A DNA stretch of 64,000 bases from Bolinopsis microptera. Taxonomy: Eukaryota > Ctenophora > Tentaculata > Lobata > Bolinopsidae. Under the pieces are notes generated by a model. It was not told the origin of the DNA, ran no database searches, and saw only the letters and a list, made by a program, of their open reading frames with translations. The position numbers and the translations under genes were made by a program. Shown one piece after another: positions 22,216-34,270 of this stretch (within the stretch, counting starts at the first letter, position 1; each line of letters starts with the position of its first letter). Location: contig NC_087081.1 of NCBI RefSeq assembly GCF_026151205.1, forward strand, positions 10,045,113 to 10,109,112, given 5' to 3'.

Positions 22216-24364
22216 ATGTCGATATTTCTTCTACTAACGCTTCACCTACTCTACTCTCCTGCTCAATGTGGTAGGTTTTATATAAGTTATTGCTCTTAAA
22301 TGACCACTTTCTCACTTTCAAGGGGGGGGGGGGGGGGGGGGGGGGCTGAATTTTTCTGAGAAAATTTTGGAATTTTTGTTGAGGTCTAAATCAAAAATTC
22401 GTTCTCAAAATAAGGTTGAACTTGAAATGCGTTGTTACAATTTTAATGAGATCAATTCCGAGAATATCGCGCCAAATCGTCGTTTGAATGTGGAACAGAC
22501 AATTTCTAAAACTTAACTAAAGTACTAGCAAAACTTACCGTCGTATCCTCTAAAATCACCTAATTTGTTTGCAATTTTAGGGAGGGGCACCAAAAGGGGA
22601 GAAGGCGCCAAAAGGGGGGCTTTTTTTCGGCGGGGAGGAGTGGGGGGGGGGGGGGCGCCAACAGGCAACGTTACGCAACTGATAATGTACTATGAGTAAC
22701 GCAGATTAGTATCGTTGTATGAATATTGACGTGTTTCTTCAATAAATCTTGTATTATAAACCTACGCATCAGTAGTCAATAACTACATAAGGTTATTATA
22801 ATGAAAATGAAATGATGGCGTTTGGACTTGTGCCCAGCTCGCAGTACATTACATTAATACACTCTCTGAATACCATCAGGCTAGCTGAAATTATTCGTAA
22901 TATAATAATTGAAATTATTACTTTATTAAAACTGTTTTGTAACATCAACTTTAGTGCTCGTACGGTAGCCAGTTAAAAATATCGTTAGTTACATATTATA
23001 AAGGTACAGTATAAGTAATACGTGTTATTGCAGCTAAGAGAGAAAGACTGGATGGTGAGATAGTCCCAGTCAGTGCTGCACAGTCCCGCACTAGAGAAGA
23101 TAACGAGGAGGAGTACGGTCTGTACGCTGCTCATCACGCTATAGACCTTGACCTGGAGACTCGTTCCTTCACAGTACCTGATGAAGACGGTAAACTCTGG
23201 TTAAAGATAACACTAGACCAGGTTCACTGTGTTGAACAAGTGATGCGGCTTACTTATAGTAGTAGTGATCCTTTAACCACCTGGACCTGCTCTGACACAG
23301 ACTGTAGTACCTGTGAGGGTTTCTACTGTAGCTTTTACACCCTCACAGTGTACACAGAGGGAGCAGCACCTGATAACCTATCACCTGAATCCAGCTGCAA
23401 ATACGGAGATACGGTGAAGCTAGAGAGGATTGAAGATGGTAACTTTGGAGTGTACGAGATAGCGGTAATCGGGAAACAAGGTGAGACTACTCATTAGTAG
23501 GGGGGGGGGGGGCGCCAACAGGCAGCGTTACGCCACAGATAATGTATGAGTAACGCAGATTAGTAATCGTTGTATGAATATTGACGTGTTTTTTCAATAA
23601 ATCTTGTATTATAAACATACGCATCAGTAGTCAATAACTACATAAGGTTATTATAATGAAAATGAAATTATGGCGTTTGGACTTGGGACCAGCTCGCAGT
23701 ACATTACATTAATACACTCTCTGAATACCATCAGGCTAGCTGAAATTATTCGTAATATAATAATTGAAATTATTACTTTATTAAAACTGTTTTGTAACAA
23801 CAACTTTAGTGCTCGAACGGTAGCCAGTTAAAAATATCGTTAGTTACATATTATAAAGGTACTGTTTAAGTAATACGTGTTATTGCAGCTAAGAGAGAAA
23901 GACTGGATGGTGAGATAGTCCCAGTCAGTGCTGCACAGTCCCGCACTTACAAAGAATACGCTGCTCACCACGCTATAGACCTTGACCTGGAGACTCGTTC
24001 ATACACATTAACATCTGGTTCTGACGGTAAAAGCTGGTTAAAGATAACACTAGACCAGGTTCACTGTGTTGAACAAGTGCTGCAGCTTGATAGAAGTAGT
24101 GGTAATCCCTCCTTCACCTGGACCTGCTCTATGACAGACTGTAGTACCTGTGAGGGTAGCAGCTACTGTAGTAATTTCACCCTCACAGTGTACACAGAGG
24201 GAGCAGCACCTGATATCCTATCACCTGAATCCAGCTGCAAATACGGAGATACGGTGAGGCTAGAGAGGATTGAACTTGGCTTTTATGTGTATGAGATAGT
24301 GGTAATCGGGAAACAAGGTGAGACTACTCATTATAAAACTTACTTTATACCTATTAGCAGGTAG
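22216..24364 (+). CDS. Secreted protein with two tandem discoidin-like (galactose-binding fold) domains
   Basis: Exon 1, 22216-22270, encodes a signal peptide (MSIFLLLTLHLLYSPAQC) and ends in phase 1 at GTAGGT. Exon 2, 23034-23480 (447 bases), and exon 3, from 23889 to 24317 (429 bases) or to the TAG at 24362-24364, both start and end in phase 1, so they can be chained or skipped without losing frame. Each encodes a domain beginning AKRERLDGEIVPVSAAQSR, then AIDLDLETRS, LWLKITLDQVHCVEQV, TWTCSxTDCSTCEG, LTVYTEGAAPD, LSPESSCKYGDTV and YEIxVIGKQ. The order 'bury-the-Asp, WLKITLDQ, V..V' resembles F5/8-C or fucolectin-type carbohydrate-binding domains (inference). It has six or so conserved cysteines per copy. 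The terminal exon could instead splice onward at 24318, as the first copy must at 23481. Confidence 0.65.
22322..22681 (-). mobile_element. hAT-type MITE copy in intron 1 of the secreted-protein gene
   Basis: From about 22471 the order 'cgccaaatcgtcgtttgaat', 'aaagtactagcaaaac', 'cgtatcctctaaaat', 'ggggcacca', 'gcgccaacaggcaacgttacg' is the reverse complement of the complete element at 60199-60576. G-tracts at 22322-22346 and 22646-22659 correspond to its C-tracts. The last terminal bases are mutated (gcaactg for gccactg). Confidence 0.8.
22655..24330 (+). repeat. 855-bp tandem duplication of exon plus upstream intron
   Basis: Copy 1 (about 22655-23497) and copy 2 (about 23498-24330) both begin with a G-tract plus gcgccaacaggca(a/g)cgttacg, the MITE end, and then share the intron and the exon. 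Exon starts are 855 bases apart. Copies differ mostly inside the exon, around residues after the SAAQSR motif and around WTC, where length also changes. Confidence 0.9.
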
Positions 24365-25078
24365 GATATGTTCACGGTATCGGTAGAGTGAAATATGTGT
24401 GAAAACACACAATGAACCTTTTTTAAGTTTCTTTATATCCCACAACTGATTCATTGGAGTAATCTAAAAGGTTTTTATCAGATGGTAGCCCTAACCGAAC
24501 ATCTTTTCAGGATGTTTAAAACTTTCGGTTGCAGAGCAAAAAATGTGTACCCATGCACTCCGCGCGCACTGTAAACACTGACATGATATGATCTCGGAGT
24601 TATAACCAGATATAATAATTATTAACTAAGATATCTTTTGTTTCTTTATATAAAGCCAGTAGGATGAACACTACATACACTGTGAAATTTAAGATCAGCT
24701 ATACAAATTTTAGCAGTCAACATTATGAGACGCCGGTTTGAAACTCAGCGAACAAATATACTCGACCGTTAAGTTTTGGCGGGGGATTAGAGGGGATTTC
24801 TATCGAGGGTCACAAGTAAGTAAATTTAAAGTGATGACTGCATGCTCATCGCGAGAACCCAATTCCTGATTGCCATAATTGACAAAAATAAGGGATAACT
24901 TCATTAACAAGTTTCATGTTTTCATCTAATAGCTCGAAATAAATGTATAATATCATACTCAAATTTTACATACAATATGGAAAAAGAATGAGTATTTTAT
25001 AAGTTTATAGCTTATTTCTAGAGTGAAATTGATATCAATTAACTGTTTTTGTCACATTTCAGGTGAAGTATACCGAAA
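24365..25078. other. Intergenic, nothing recognised
   Basis: AT-rich. An acceptor-like tttcag lies at about 25057-25062 just before the next candidate gene. No exon is seen. Confidence 0.4.
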
Positions 25079-28000
25079 ATGACGATTGTATCAAGACTAA
25101 AAGATAAAAAGATGGCAATAACTAATGGATCTCAATCAGCTTCCAACCAGGTTTGCTCACAGTTTAATTTGAGAGTTTATATTTGGATAATGAAGCTATA
25201 TAATTAAACTTTCCCTAAAAATGATTGCATATTTTAGCCGTGAAACGTTTTACTAATTTACTGTTTAGTGCAGCACTATTTTTGCATTACATATTGGTAA
25301 ATCAATTTGGTTAAACTAAGATTACATTTATGCTGATCGATAAACTTTGATAATTTCTATAAATTTCTTTTGTTTAATGTCACGTTTTTATTTCCATAGT
25401 TATACCTGCTTAAAACTACCTCTAAGGTTTGGAACTTATTTTAGGCTAATAATTAATTTACTTGATACTTATGTTATTGTTATCTTAGTCAACAAAATAT
25501 CCTACTTTTGGTTATTTTCGCTTAAAATCTGAAATCTCTCCCTGTCACATAACCCAATAATATATCGAATTATAGGTTGATTACATCGTTGTAGTCAGAT
25601 CGTACTTTATTGAGACGGACAGTGAGCCCGACTTTATCAGACGGAACTCAACTGAGTTCATGGTTTGGTATGTTCTTAAATTATCAACATTAATTTATGA
25701 ATACTAATCTGCTTACACAAACATGAATAGACGTATATCATGATCTACTACTATTTTGAGGGCTTAAATTAAACTTTCAAATATTTAAGTATTTATATTG
25801 TATTTATCTATTTCATAGTTACTATTAGTATTAATAATAATTTTAATTTAAAACTTTAATTTATATTTAATTTACGACATACCCCAATTTGCTTGGTATA
25901 TTTGTAAGTGTCAACAAAAAATAAAGATCGGTGCGTCAACTGATCCTCTTTTCAGGATAAATAATAGACATAGTCATGAAGAAATCTACTAACTATTCGA
26001 CTGGAGAGTAGCACGAAGATCCCTGGAGTAGTACCAGACCACTATAACTGATTTGCACGAAGATATGGAATTTATAGAGTCTTGCCAGTGACCAGAATCC
26101 AAAAAGTAAGTTATCGACCTGCAAAATTTGTTTCCTTACTAATATTAAATTCTTGACATCTTCCGTAAATATTTATTTTGACGTACGCGTAAATCTAAGA
26201 TTAACATAAACAAAAATTTATTAGTGTAACATAGTCATAATTAAATTCTCTTCGAAATTCAGTTCACCGAGTTTATTGCAAATGAACCAATATCCTGTAA
26301 AAGTCTGTAATCCTGGATCGCGAGAAAGTTATGAACATGAAAGCCGAATAAGAAAATCATTACGCTTTTCTGATACCAGCCGCTTCTCCACATGTTCGAG
26401 CAAAATTCACAACAATTTTCTGCAACACAGGTTCTGAAGTCCACTACTATAAGTATAAAGGCAGACGAGATTTCCTGGAGCTTATGAGCATTCCTCATCA
26501 TATTGAAGCGGATCAGGCCCTAATTCTCGACGACTAAGCTTAACTATAATGTAAGTTGACAATAAAATATACAAGATTTTTATCCCCATCGTCTAATATT
26601 CTATTGCGAGATTAATATTTGACCATCAAATTGTTGTGCGTATTGTCGTTAGAAACAAGGAGGAAATCAGCAGAAATAGTATTTTGGTATTATATAATCA
26701 ATCAACTTTGTAACAACATGATGATTAACTTTGTAACACTGAAGATTAATGATGAAATTAGTTTTTGTTATACTACAACAAATTTGTACATTGATAATTT
26801 CAGGTGCTTATAATGGAGTAACAAAGAACAACTGTGAAAAGGCTGTTTTCCTGAAGCAATGAAGTACAATGATGAGCTAGCGAGACTAAATCACCAGTAT
26901 CAATAAAGTAAGTTACCTAAAATTATTGTTTATTTACTTATTCACTTGTTAAGATCTTCTTGCAAAATATTTGTAGACTTAAATCGATATTTGACATTCA
27001 CAAAAACTTATTAGTATAACAATGTTCAATTCTTTCCGACGCAGTTAACCCAGTAAAAAAGAAGCGTAAGATCCTAAGTTAAGATGGCGACCTATAGTTA
27101 GTTAAGAACATGAAAACGTAAGTCAACGGAATACTGAACGAAGGAAAATTATCGTACACATTTATGTTGGTGTAGTATCACGAATTCCTTTTGCAGCTGA
27201 GCCCATGATATAATTTGAATGTTATATTTCGATTAGCTATCGTTTTCTTGCGTTTTTCTTGTTATCAGCTAATTCTCCACAAGGTTGAGTAAAAATTCAC
27301 AACAATTCACCATCACAGGTGTTGACGTAGACTCCTTATATCTTAAAAAGATAAAAGCAGTCGAGATTTGTCTGAGCTTTTTAGCAACTCTCGTCATGAA
27401 GCGGATCAGATTCTTCTCGATGACAGCAAGCGTACTAACACGGACCTATTAAGTGTAAGATGATGGTAAGACACTCAAGCTTTTGATCGAATAATTGTGC
27501 GTTTTATAGTACTTAATGATTAGCCTTGTGTTACTGACGATTTAATGTTGGTGAATTTTTCTGCTCTTTCTGAGTTTGTTCATAATAATTATAATTTGGT
27601 CGACCGCAGTCGGGGAGCCGATTTCCCTGTCTAACTGCATTTCGGCCACGGTCCTTTCGGTACAGATGTCCCTGCAGTATAGTCGGGATGCAACCCAACT
27701 TTCAACACTACTATATAACAAATTATTTGAGTGCTATGTAACCAGGCGGCAAATTTGAAATGGGTTATGATGGGGTCCGTATAAGTCCCCACACATAGTA
27801 TTATGTCCTTGTTTTACTGACTACTTCAATGAAGATCGTACATATACACTCGTGTTATTTTCGCAGCTCTAATGAAAGCCACTACCATTTACACCATGGT
27901 TTGGTGAGTGACGGCTGCCCTTCAGTTCTTGAGATTTTGGCCCAACTGGGATTCGAGCTCGCAACTTCCAGGCCAGTAGACAGGCGGATTAACCGACTGA

Positions 28001-28639
28001 GCCACTGAGCCACTGAGTTTGTTCATAATCATTCTCAAATACCCAACACAAGAATTGATCCTTTAAAGTATCTTTATCTTAGCTAATCTGTGATTTTGAA
28101 TTTATACTAGCTTTTCCGAGGGAGAGACGAATTTCTAACTTTAATATCTCTAAACAATCCAGAATATAGTTTAAGACATTGCAGGTTTATTGTAGTAAAC
28201 GATCCTAATATATCATACAAACACCGCAAGAAGGAGATGTTCCTTCGTCCATACAAGGAAGACAATGAAACCAGCGTTTATCAGATCAGGTAATGGCACC
28301 CTAAAAAATGAATATTTAAATACTAGAGACCAACGGGGGCTTTCTCAAAATAAAGTTAAACGGCTCATGATCCAACATTACTTATGTTAGAATCCGACTA
28401 CTTCAAATCTATATTATGGCACTCTGGAAAGGCAAAGTGAGTACAGGATAAAAATTGGTTCGTTAGAAACAAGGAGGAAATCAGCAGAAATAGTATGTTG
28501 GTATTATATAATCAATTAACTTTGTAACACCATTGTGACACTGAATATTATTGATAAAATAAGTTTTTGTTGTACTGGAACAAATTTTTACATTGATAAT
28601 TTCAGGTGCTTAGAATTGAGAAACAAAGAACAACTGTGA
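25079..28639 (+). CDS. Hypothetical small protein, four candidate exons, about 100 residues
   Basis: Candidate exons: 25079-25150 (ATG; MTIVSRLKDKKM), 25576-25667 (VDYIVVVRSYFIETDSEPD), 28185-28289 (FIVVNDPNISYKHRKKEMF) and 28606-28639 (CLELRNKEQL, stop). Phases agree (0, 2, 2) and the total is 303 bases. The middle two exons read as coding sequence with no stops; the first and last are supported mainly by splice fit. No family is recognised. The region from 26.2 to 30 kb contains repeated copies of the flanks: a decayed copy of exon 3 lies at 29574-29670 and decayed copies of exon 4 at about 26804 and 29957. This suggests a small gene cluster in which the other copies have died, or a gene whose internal exons were amplified. 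Confidence 0.4.
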
Positions 28640-30010
28640 AAAGGCTGTTTTCCTGAAGCAATGAAGTTCAATGATGAGCTAGCGAGACTAAATCACCAGT
28701 ATCAATAAAGTAAGTTACCTAAAATTATTGTTTATTTACTTATTCACTTATTAAGATCTTCTTGCAAAATATTTGTAGACTTAAATCGATGTTTGAAATT
28801 CACAAAAAACTATTAGTGTAACAATGTTCAATTCTTTCCAAGACGCAGTTAACCCAGTAAAAAAGAAGCGTACGATCCTATGTTAAGATGGCGACCTAGT
28901 TAGTTAAGAACATGAAAACGTAAGTCAACGGAATACTGAACGAAGGAAAATTATCGAACACATTTATGTTGGCGTAGTATCACGAATTCCTTCTGCAGCT
29001 GAGCCCATAATATAATTTGAATGTCATTTCTCGATTAGCTATCGTTTTCTTGCGTTTGTCTTGTTATCTGCTATTTCTCCACATGTTCGAGTAAAAATTC
29101 ACAACAATTCACCATCACAGGTGTTGACGTAGACTCCTCAAATCTTAAAAAGATAAAAGCAAACTAGATTTGTCGTTATAAGCAACTCTCGTCATGAAGC
29201 GGATCAGATTCTCCTCCACGACAGCAAGCGTACTAACACGGACCTTAGGTCCGTCGGACCTATTAAGTGTAACTTGATGGTAAGACACATAAGCTTTTGA
29301 TCGAACAATTGTGCTTTTCATAGTACTTAGCGATAAGCCTTGTTTGACTGACAATTTAATGTTGGGGACATTTTTTGATTTTTAAAGTTTGTTTACAATC
29401 ATTCTCAAATACCCAAGATAAGAATTGATCCTTTAAAGTATCTATATCTTAGCTAATCTGTGATTTTGAATTTACACTAGCCTTTCTGAGGGAAAGACAA
29501 ATGTTCTTACTTTAATATCTCAGAACAATCCAGGGTATATTTTAATGTCACACTTAACATGAAAATTTACAGGTGTATTGTTAAAGTCTGACCTAATGTA
29601 TCATGCAAACACAGCAAAAAACGCGGATCCTTCGTCCACACAAGGTAAGACAGCAGGCCAGGTAATGGACCCTAAAAGATGAATATTCGAATACAAACCA
29701 ACGTGCGCTTTCTCAAATTAAACTGCTTATTCCACTACTTCAAATCTTTGAGCACATGATTATAAAATGACATTTGGGTGAAAACAGGATTGAAATCAGC
29801 ATGAAATAGTGTTTAAGTTATTATATAATCAATTAACTTTGTAACACTGGTAATTAACTTTATGACACTGGTGATTAACTTTGTGACACTGCAGGTAATT
29901 AATGATGAAATAATTGTTTGTTGTACTGGAACAAAGTTTTACATTGATAATTTCAGGGCGCTTATAGTTGAGTAACAATTAAGAACATCAACTACTGTGA
30001 AAAGACTGAA
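26230..30010. repeat. Three-fold imperfect tandem duplication region
   Basis: Blocks recur in order. The block with 'acaacaattcaccatcacag' and 'gaagcggatcag' is at 26400-26520 (diverged), 27295-27420 and 29098-29210. The block 'aaatcagcagaaatagta' plus 'ttatataatcaat' is at 26654, 28471 and 29790. The block 'gcttataatggagtaacaaa' is at 26807, 28609 and about 29960. The two fullest units differ by the SINE at 27587-28013, found only in the first. No open gene other than the candidate above is seen. Confidence 0.8.
27587..28013 (-). mobile_element. tRNA-derived SINE with 16-bp target duplication
   Basis: Flanked by tgagtttgttcataat at 27571-27586 and 28014-28029. On the minus strand the head reads tggctcagtcggttaatccg and then gcgagctcgaatccc, matching RNA polymerase III A-box and B-box sequences of a tRNA-like promoter. 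The AT-rich end (ccaaattataatt on the minus strand) is its tail. The paralogous block near 29385-29400 shows no insertion, so the SINE came after the tandem duplication. Confidence 0.85.
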
Positions 30011-30029
30011 TTCCAAAATGCAATAAGCT

Positions 30030-30815
30030 AATGAGGCACTTCATGATGAGATAGCGAAACTAAAGGACATTTTAAGTTATATGTCTGAGCAGCGATGGAC
30101 CGGACAATTTCGAGACAATTTTTAGGCCATTCGAACTAAAAAATGTTTTGAAGCAACATTTTAGATTAAATATAAAATTAAGGAAGATTGAATTAGTGAT
30201 AATTTCATTAGGATATATTTTGTATTTGAATTTGGTGAAACTAAATTAAACTAATTACAACACTACAAATATATTACATTTATTGAGAATTATGTAATGT
30301 AACGTGATGGAAATATTTTAAGCGGGCATATCCTTTCCAAACCCAGGATGTACGACATGAAGAATTTGTTTTAACTTTGTATGAAAAGCATCAATAAAAA
30401 ATCTAATCTTTAAACTAAATTAATTTTATGTTTTTGGGTTTGCGATTTCGTCCAATACGTAAATCTGTAAATAATTTCTTTTTATTTCATTTTATTTTTG
30501 AGGGCATATTTTCTTAACATACAACATGTTCTACACTTTATAAGTCTATAGTCTACTGTGTGCGAGTGTTTGTTTCCTGCGAGAGTAAACTTATTTCTTG
30601 GCCTGTCTCCAAATAATGCGTGTTTTATTTATTGCATGGAATTCCATTCCATTAATGGTTGTAATAAAGTCATATCAAAAGAATGAAATCACTCAAAAGA
30701 TGAATCAGTGGTCAGTGCTGCAACTTATGAAAATTAACCGGCCAAGCACTTCATCTTCTCAAATCGACTGAAAATAAAAGCTTAATGAAAACTTAATAAT
30801 AATAAACAAAATTCT
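30030..30815. other. Intergenic, nothing recognised
   Basis: AT-rich DNA with no exon or repeat that I can support. Confidence 0.4.
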
Positions 30816-30817
30816 AA

Positions 30818-30890
30818 TTTCCATTAGAATCAGTCTTTACTGAGTCTATTCAGAAACAATCAGAAATTTGAATGAAAGAACTATAAAGTA
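30818..30890. repeat. Dispersed repeat, inverted partner at about 55345-55415
   Basis: The run atttccattagaatc, tgagtctattcagaaacaat, cagaaatttgaatgaaag is found in reverse complement at 55345-55415. Only two copies are visible here. Type unknown. Confidence 0.75.
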
Positions 30891-30956
30891 GTTTGTTCAC
30901 TGTTACTTTCATTCAATAAGCTGGGTCAATCATATCCATACTATGGTTACAGTATA

Positions 30957-31214
30957 GGTATGTATTATGTAACCATAGTAACCATAGTAACCATAATAAC
31001 CATAGTAACCATAATAACCATAGTAACCATAGTAACCATACTAGCAGCTAGTGATACCTATACAGTAACCATAGTAACCATACTAGCAGCTAGTGATACC
31101 TATACTGTAACCATAGTAACCATACTAGCAGCTAGTGATCTCATACTGTAACCATAGTAACCATAATAACCATAATAACCATAATAACCATAGTAACCAT
31201 ACTAGCAGCTAGTT
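30957..31214. repeat. Minisatellite of (ac)catagtaacc with a 45-bp higher-order unit
   Basis: Nine-base catagtaac units are mixed with catactagcagctagtgata blocks that repeat three or four times. A small tail recurs at 31838-31862, after the MITE and its flank. Confidence 0.85.
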
Positions 31215-31290
31215 TGTCATACGTTGTATGACCCGCCGCGCACGAAGTGCGCGGCTCCCCCTGTAGCGTCGAAGACGCTACAGTGAAGAC

Positions 31291-31774
31291 CTAAGATGAG
31301 AAGTACGAATGAGTCGGACTTTTCAATTTACTCGTATCGTACGTATTTTTCAATTCTACTGAAAAGTTCTCCTTCTTGAAATCGATGAAAGAGTTCTAAA
31401 TCGCATGTTACGGACTAATATTGAGCGTTTTCAAAAATTTGTGTTTCTATATATTCCAATCGTCGATTAACTTAAAGTTTAACTTTAAGAGAAACAAGCT
31501 GTTTAAATAAGTAAAGTGTCTAGTAATTTTGTAGAATTTTTCTTTTACTTTTAAATGCTTGCCTGGCCAAAGAATTCTGTGTTTAATTTGTTCGCGAACG
31601 GTATATTTTGTCTAACATCGGCAATTAACAATTACATTTTACAACGGCCCCGATGATAATAATTCAAAAACAAAAAAATTCTATCTGAATCGTACGTCGT
31701 ATGAGTCGGACTTTTCAAAGTTGCGTACAAGTACGTACTTTTCCCCCTAAACGAGTCCGTACTTCTCATCTTAG
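31291..31774. mobile_element. 484-bp MITE with 8-bp target duplication (hAT-like)
   Basis: Flanked by gtgaagac at 31283-31290 and 31775-31782. The ends ctaagatgagaagtacgaat and cgtacttctcatcttag are inverted repeats, with a second inner match (gagtcggacttttcaa). It has no transposase frame. The disrupted flank, once the element is removed, is a GC-rich hairpin (tgtagcgtcgaagacgctaca). Confidence 0.9.
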
Positions 31775-31862
31775 GTGAAGACGCTATAGTGAAGCGACCG
31801 CGGGGGTCACCACGTGATACAACAGCTAGTTATACCTATACTGTAACCATAGTAACCATACT

Positions 31863-32530
31863 GTAAGAAACCCCGGTTGGCAGATAAGATGCCAGTATAT
31901 TATAGTGACCACACCGGATTGCTTGTGGTACGTCACTACCGACAGTGTGTACCGGGGACGTGATCATTATACGTGACCTCAGATTCTTACCTTGCACCGG
32001 CAACTTCTAGAACGGGGTTTCCCGCTCAACCGTTAACTCGATGATACCATAATCATCCTTATCGCTCCTTCCCATTGAAAAGTAGTCCTTGTCGCTCAAC
32101 GATGATAGCTACACCTCTAATTAACGCGGAGATCGGAGATGGGAACGGTCAAGCATGGCGCTGAGTCTAGATCATGACGCGCGGAAACGGGCTGGTCAAG
32201 ACTGACTTCTCTTTTACGATAATTCTTTACGCAACACCTCTCCATCAGGATCATGGATTCTGGATCTAAACGACCACGCCACCTTCGTGGATCTTAGAAT
32301 GCAAACTAGGAGGACTCGCACCACGGACTAGCCAGTAGCAGCGGTAGAAGGACCTCGCCACTCTAGAGGCAGGCTCACTCGGAGACTTCTCTCCTGTTAA
32401 CGCTTCTTTCCTATCGACAACTGGGAGTACTCCTAGAGGGGCCTTAGACTATAACGTGTTCATTTATTCTATCGCTAACTATGTATGTATCCAACGCTTA
32501 GTTTATTTACGTTGATGTCAGCAGCTCCAT
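31863..32530. other. GC-rich intergenic stretch, no gene recognised
   Basis: Higher GC content than its surroundings, but every frame is interrupted by stops. No tRNA or rRNA fold is evident by eye. Confidence 0.35.
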
Positions 32531-32537
32531 TTTGGGG

Positions 32538-32912
32538 CTCTTACTAAATCGCTCGCCCAAAAATTTCACGTGACTTTGGTTTTTTGGTTTTGCAGCCGTA
32601 CAAAACGGTTTTACATAAACCCTAATCCCAACCCTAACCCTAACCATAACCCCGAAGCTATCCATAATCTTAACCACAACCCTAACTCTAACCCGAGCCC
32701 TAAATAATCGATTTCACGTTTTACTAGCCTGTCACGTGACCAAAACGGTTTTTTGCCCATAACTCTCCAGGGAAGCATTTTAACCCTACGTCATGGGGGG
32801 TGATTCGGAATCAGCGTCCAAAAATACACTGATACGGATCACTTTCATGCCTAAAGGGCCTTTTCACAAGAATTTTCTTAAAATTTGGTCGAGCGATTTA
32901 GTAGGAGCGGGC
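32538..32912. mobile_element. MITE-like element with about 25-bp inverted ends
   Basis: The left end, gctcttactaaatcgctcgc, is mirrored on the right by gagcgatttagtaggagc at about 32894-32911. The inner part contains the cacgtgact and ttttgcagccg motifs shared with 10860-10990 and a short run of aaccctaaccct. That run is too short and too internal to be a telomere. No coding frame. Confidence 0.65.
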
Positions 32913-33059
32913 TAGTGCAAGTCGCAAGATGCTTTACAATGTAAACAATTTTTTCAACGTTTAGTCGGTATTATCCTGATGGAATTAGGCAGTGCGCCAT
33001 CGACCGTAAGACGCGCGCGCTGACCATTGAATGGTTTTTTAGCTCGTATTTCGGCCAGC

Positions 33060-34270
33060 ACATTATTTCGGAAACATTCAAAAAGTTATAATACTTCCCA
33101 TATAACAATTTTGTTGAAATTTGGTCAGCGTACGTAAACACTTATGTTCTACTGAACCTAAATTAGTTTGAGCAATTTCGATGGTCAGAATTTGAGTTAT
33201 CAACGAATTTATACCTATTTTGTCATTTTTAGACCTCTTAATTAAGGCCAATCTCTCACAACTAAATTAGGTTCGGTAGTTAAGTATGATTGGAAGGTTC
33301 TGACAAATTTTCAGCATGATTCATGTTCAAGAACCGAAGATATGATAAAATAATACGACAAAAATTAACGAATTTGGTCGAATTACGCGAGTTTTACACC
33401 TAATTTTGCTCCAAAAGCCGCGCACCATCAAATATGGCACCTAGGCAAAACTCACTGATCATCCCAAAAATTTTTAACAAATTTGGTACTGTGAAAATTC
33501 TCACAGTCTCTAGAAAACAATGGTACAAAAATTTTGAAAATCCGAGCAAGTTTATTTTTATCGTGCACCCCCTAATGGAATTATCGACGCGAAATAATAC
33601 CTATTTTATGTGCAAATAGAGTATAAAGGTAAACCGTAAGATTCTTAATTAATAAAATCTACCACAGCCTCGGAGAGTATTATTTTTTAATTTGTACCAG
33701 TGACCAATCAGTGCAAGGTCAGTGAAAGTGACATAAGTCGCCATCAAGGTACTGGAAGCAGTGTATTTGGAAAAACCGTTGATGCAATGAAAATGTTGAC
33801 TAATTTGTCCTACAGGTATAATATTCGAATTTCAGCTTCCCACGACCCAAATTTCACTGTTCTGACTCAACGTTTCTTGAATGACCATTTTACAAGGTCA
33901 CTGAGAATGGCACAAAAAATAAAATTGAGGTACTCAAAGTTTTATCCCCAAAGAAAGCTTTGATAAACGAAAAATCATCAGAAAATAAAAAGAGATTTTG
34001 GAAGAGGAGCTTTTCTGCCGTCCCCTTGACCGAAATTTCGCAGTTTTGACCGAAATTTTGACCAGTGACCAATCAAAATCAGTGAGGTCGGTATGAGTGA
34101 CACAAGTCGCCATCAAGGTACTGGAAGTACTATCTCCGGAGAAAATTTTGATGCAATGAAAATTTTTAATATTTTCTACCGGTATAGAACTTATTCGAAT
34201 TTCAGTTTTCTGAATGATCCTCGTTTAAATCTTTTCGAACCATAGCGCGCCGCCGGGTCACCTCATTGTC
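33060..34270. repeat. Degenerate repeat region with internal duplication
   Basis: Blocks at 33697-33760 and 34060-34130 share gaccaatca, gtcgccatcaaggtactgga and nearby bases, and continue with related sequence. The block 33434-33590 is repeated in reverse complement inside the MITE at 44446-44857. No frame looks coding. Confidence 0.6.

Noticed and set aside
32620-32660. Telomeric repeat (aaccct) at a chromosome end or fusion
   Set aside because: Only about three imperfect units, inside a dispersed MITE-like element.
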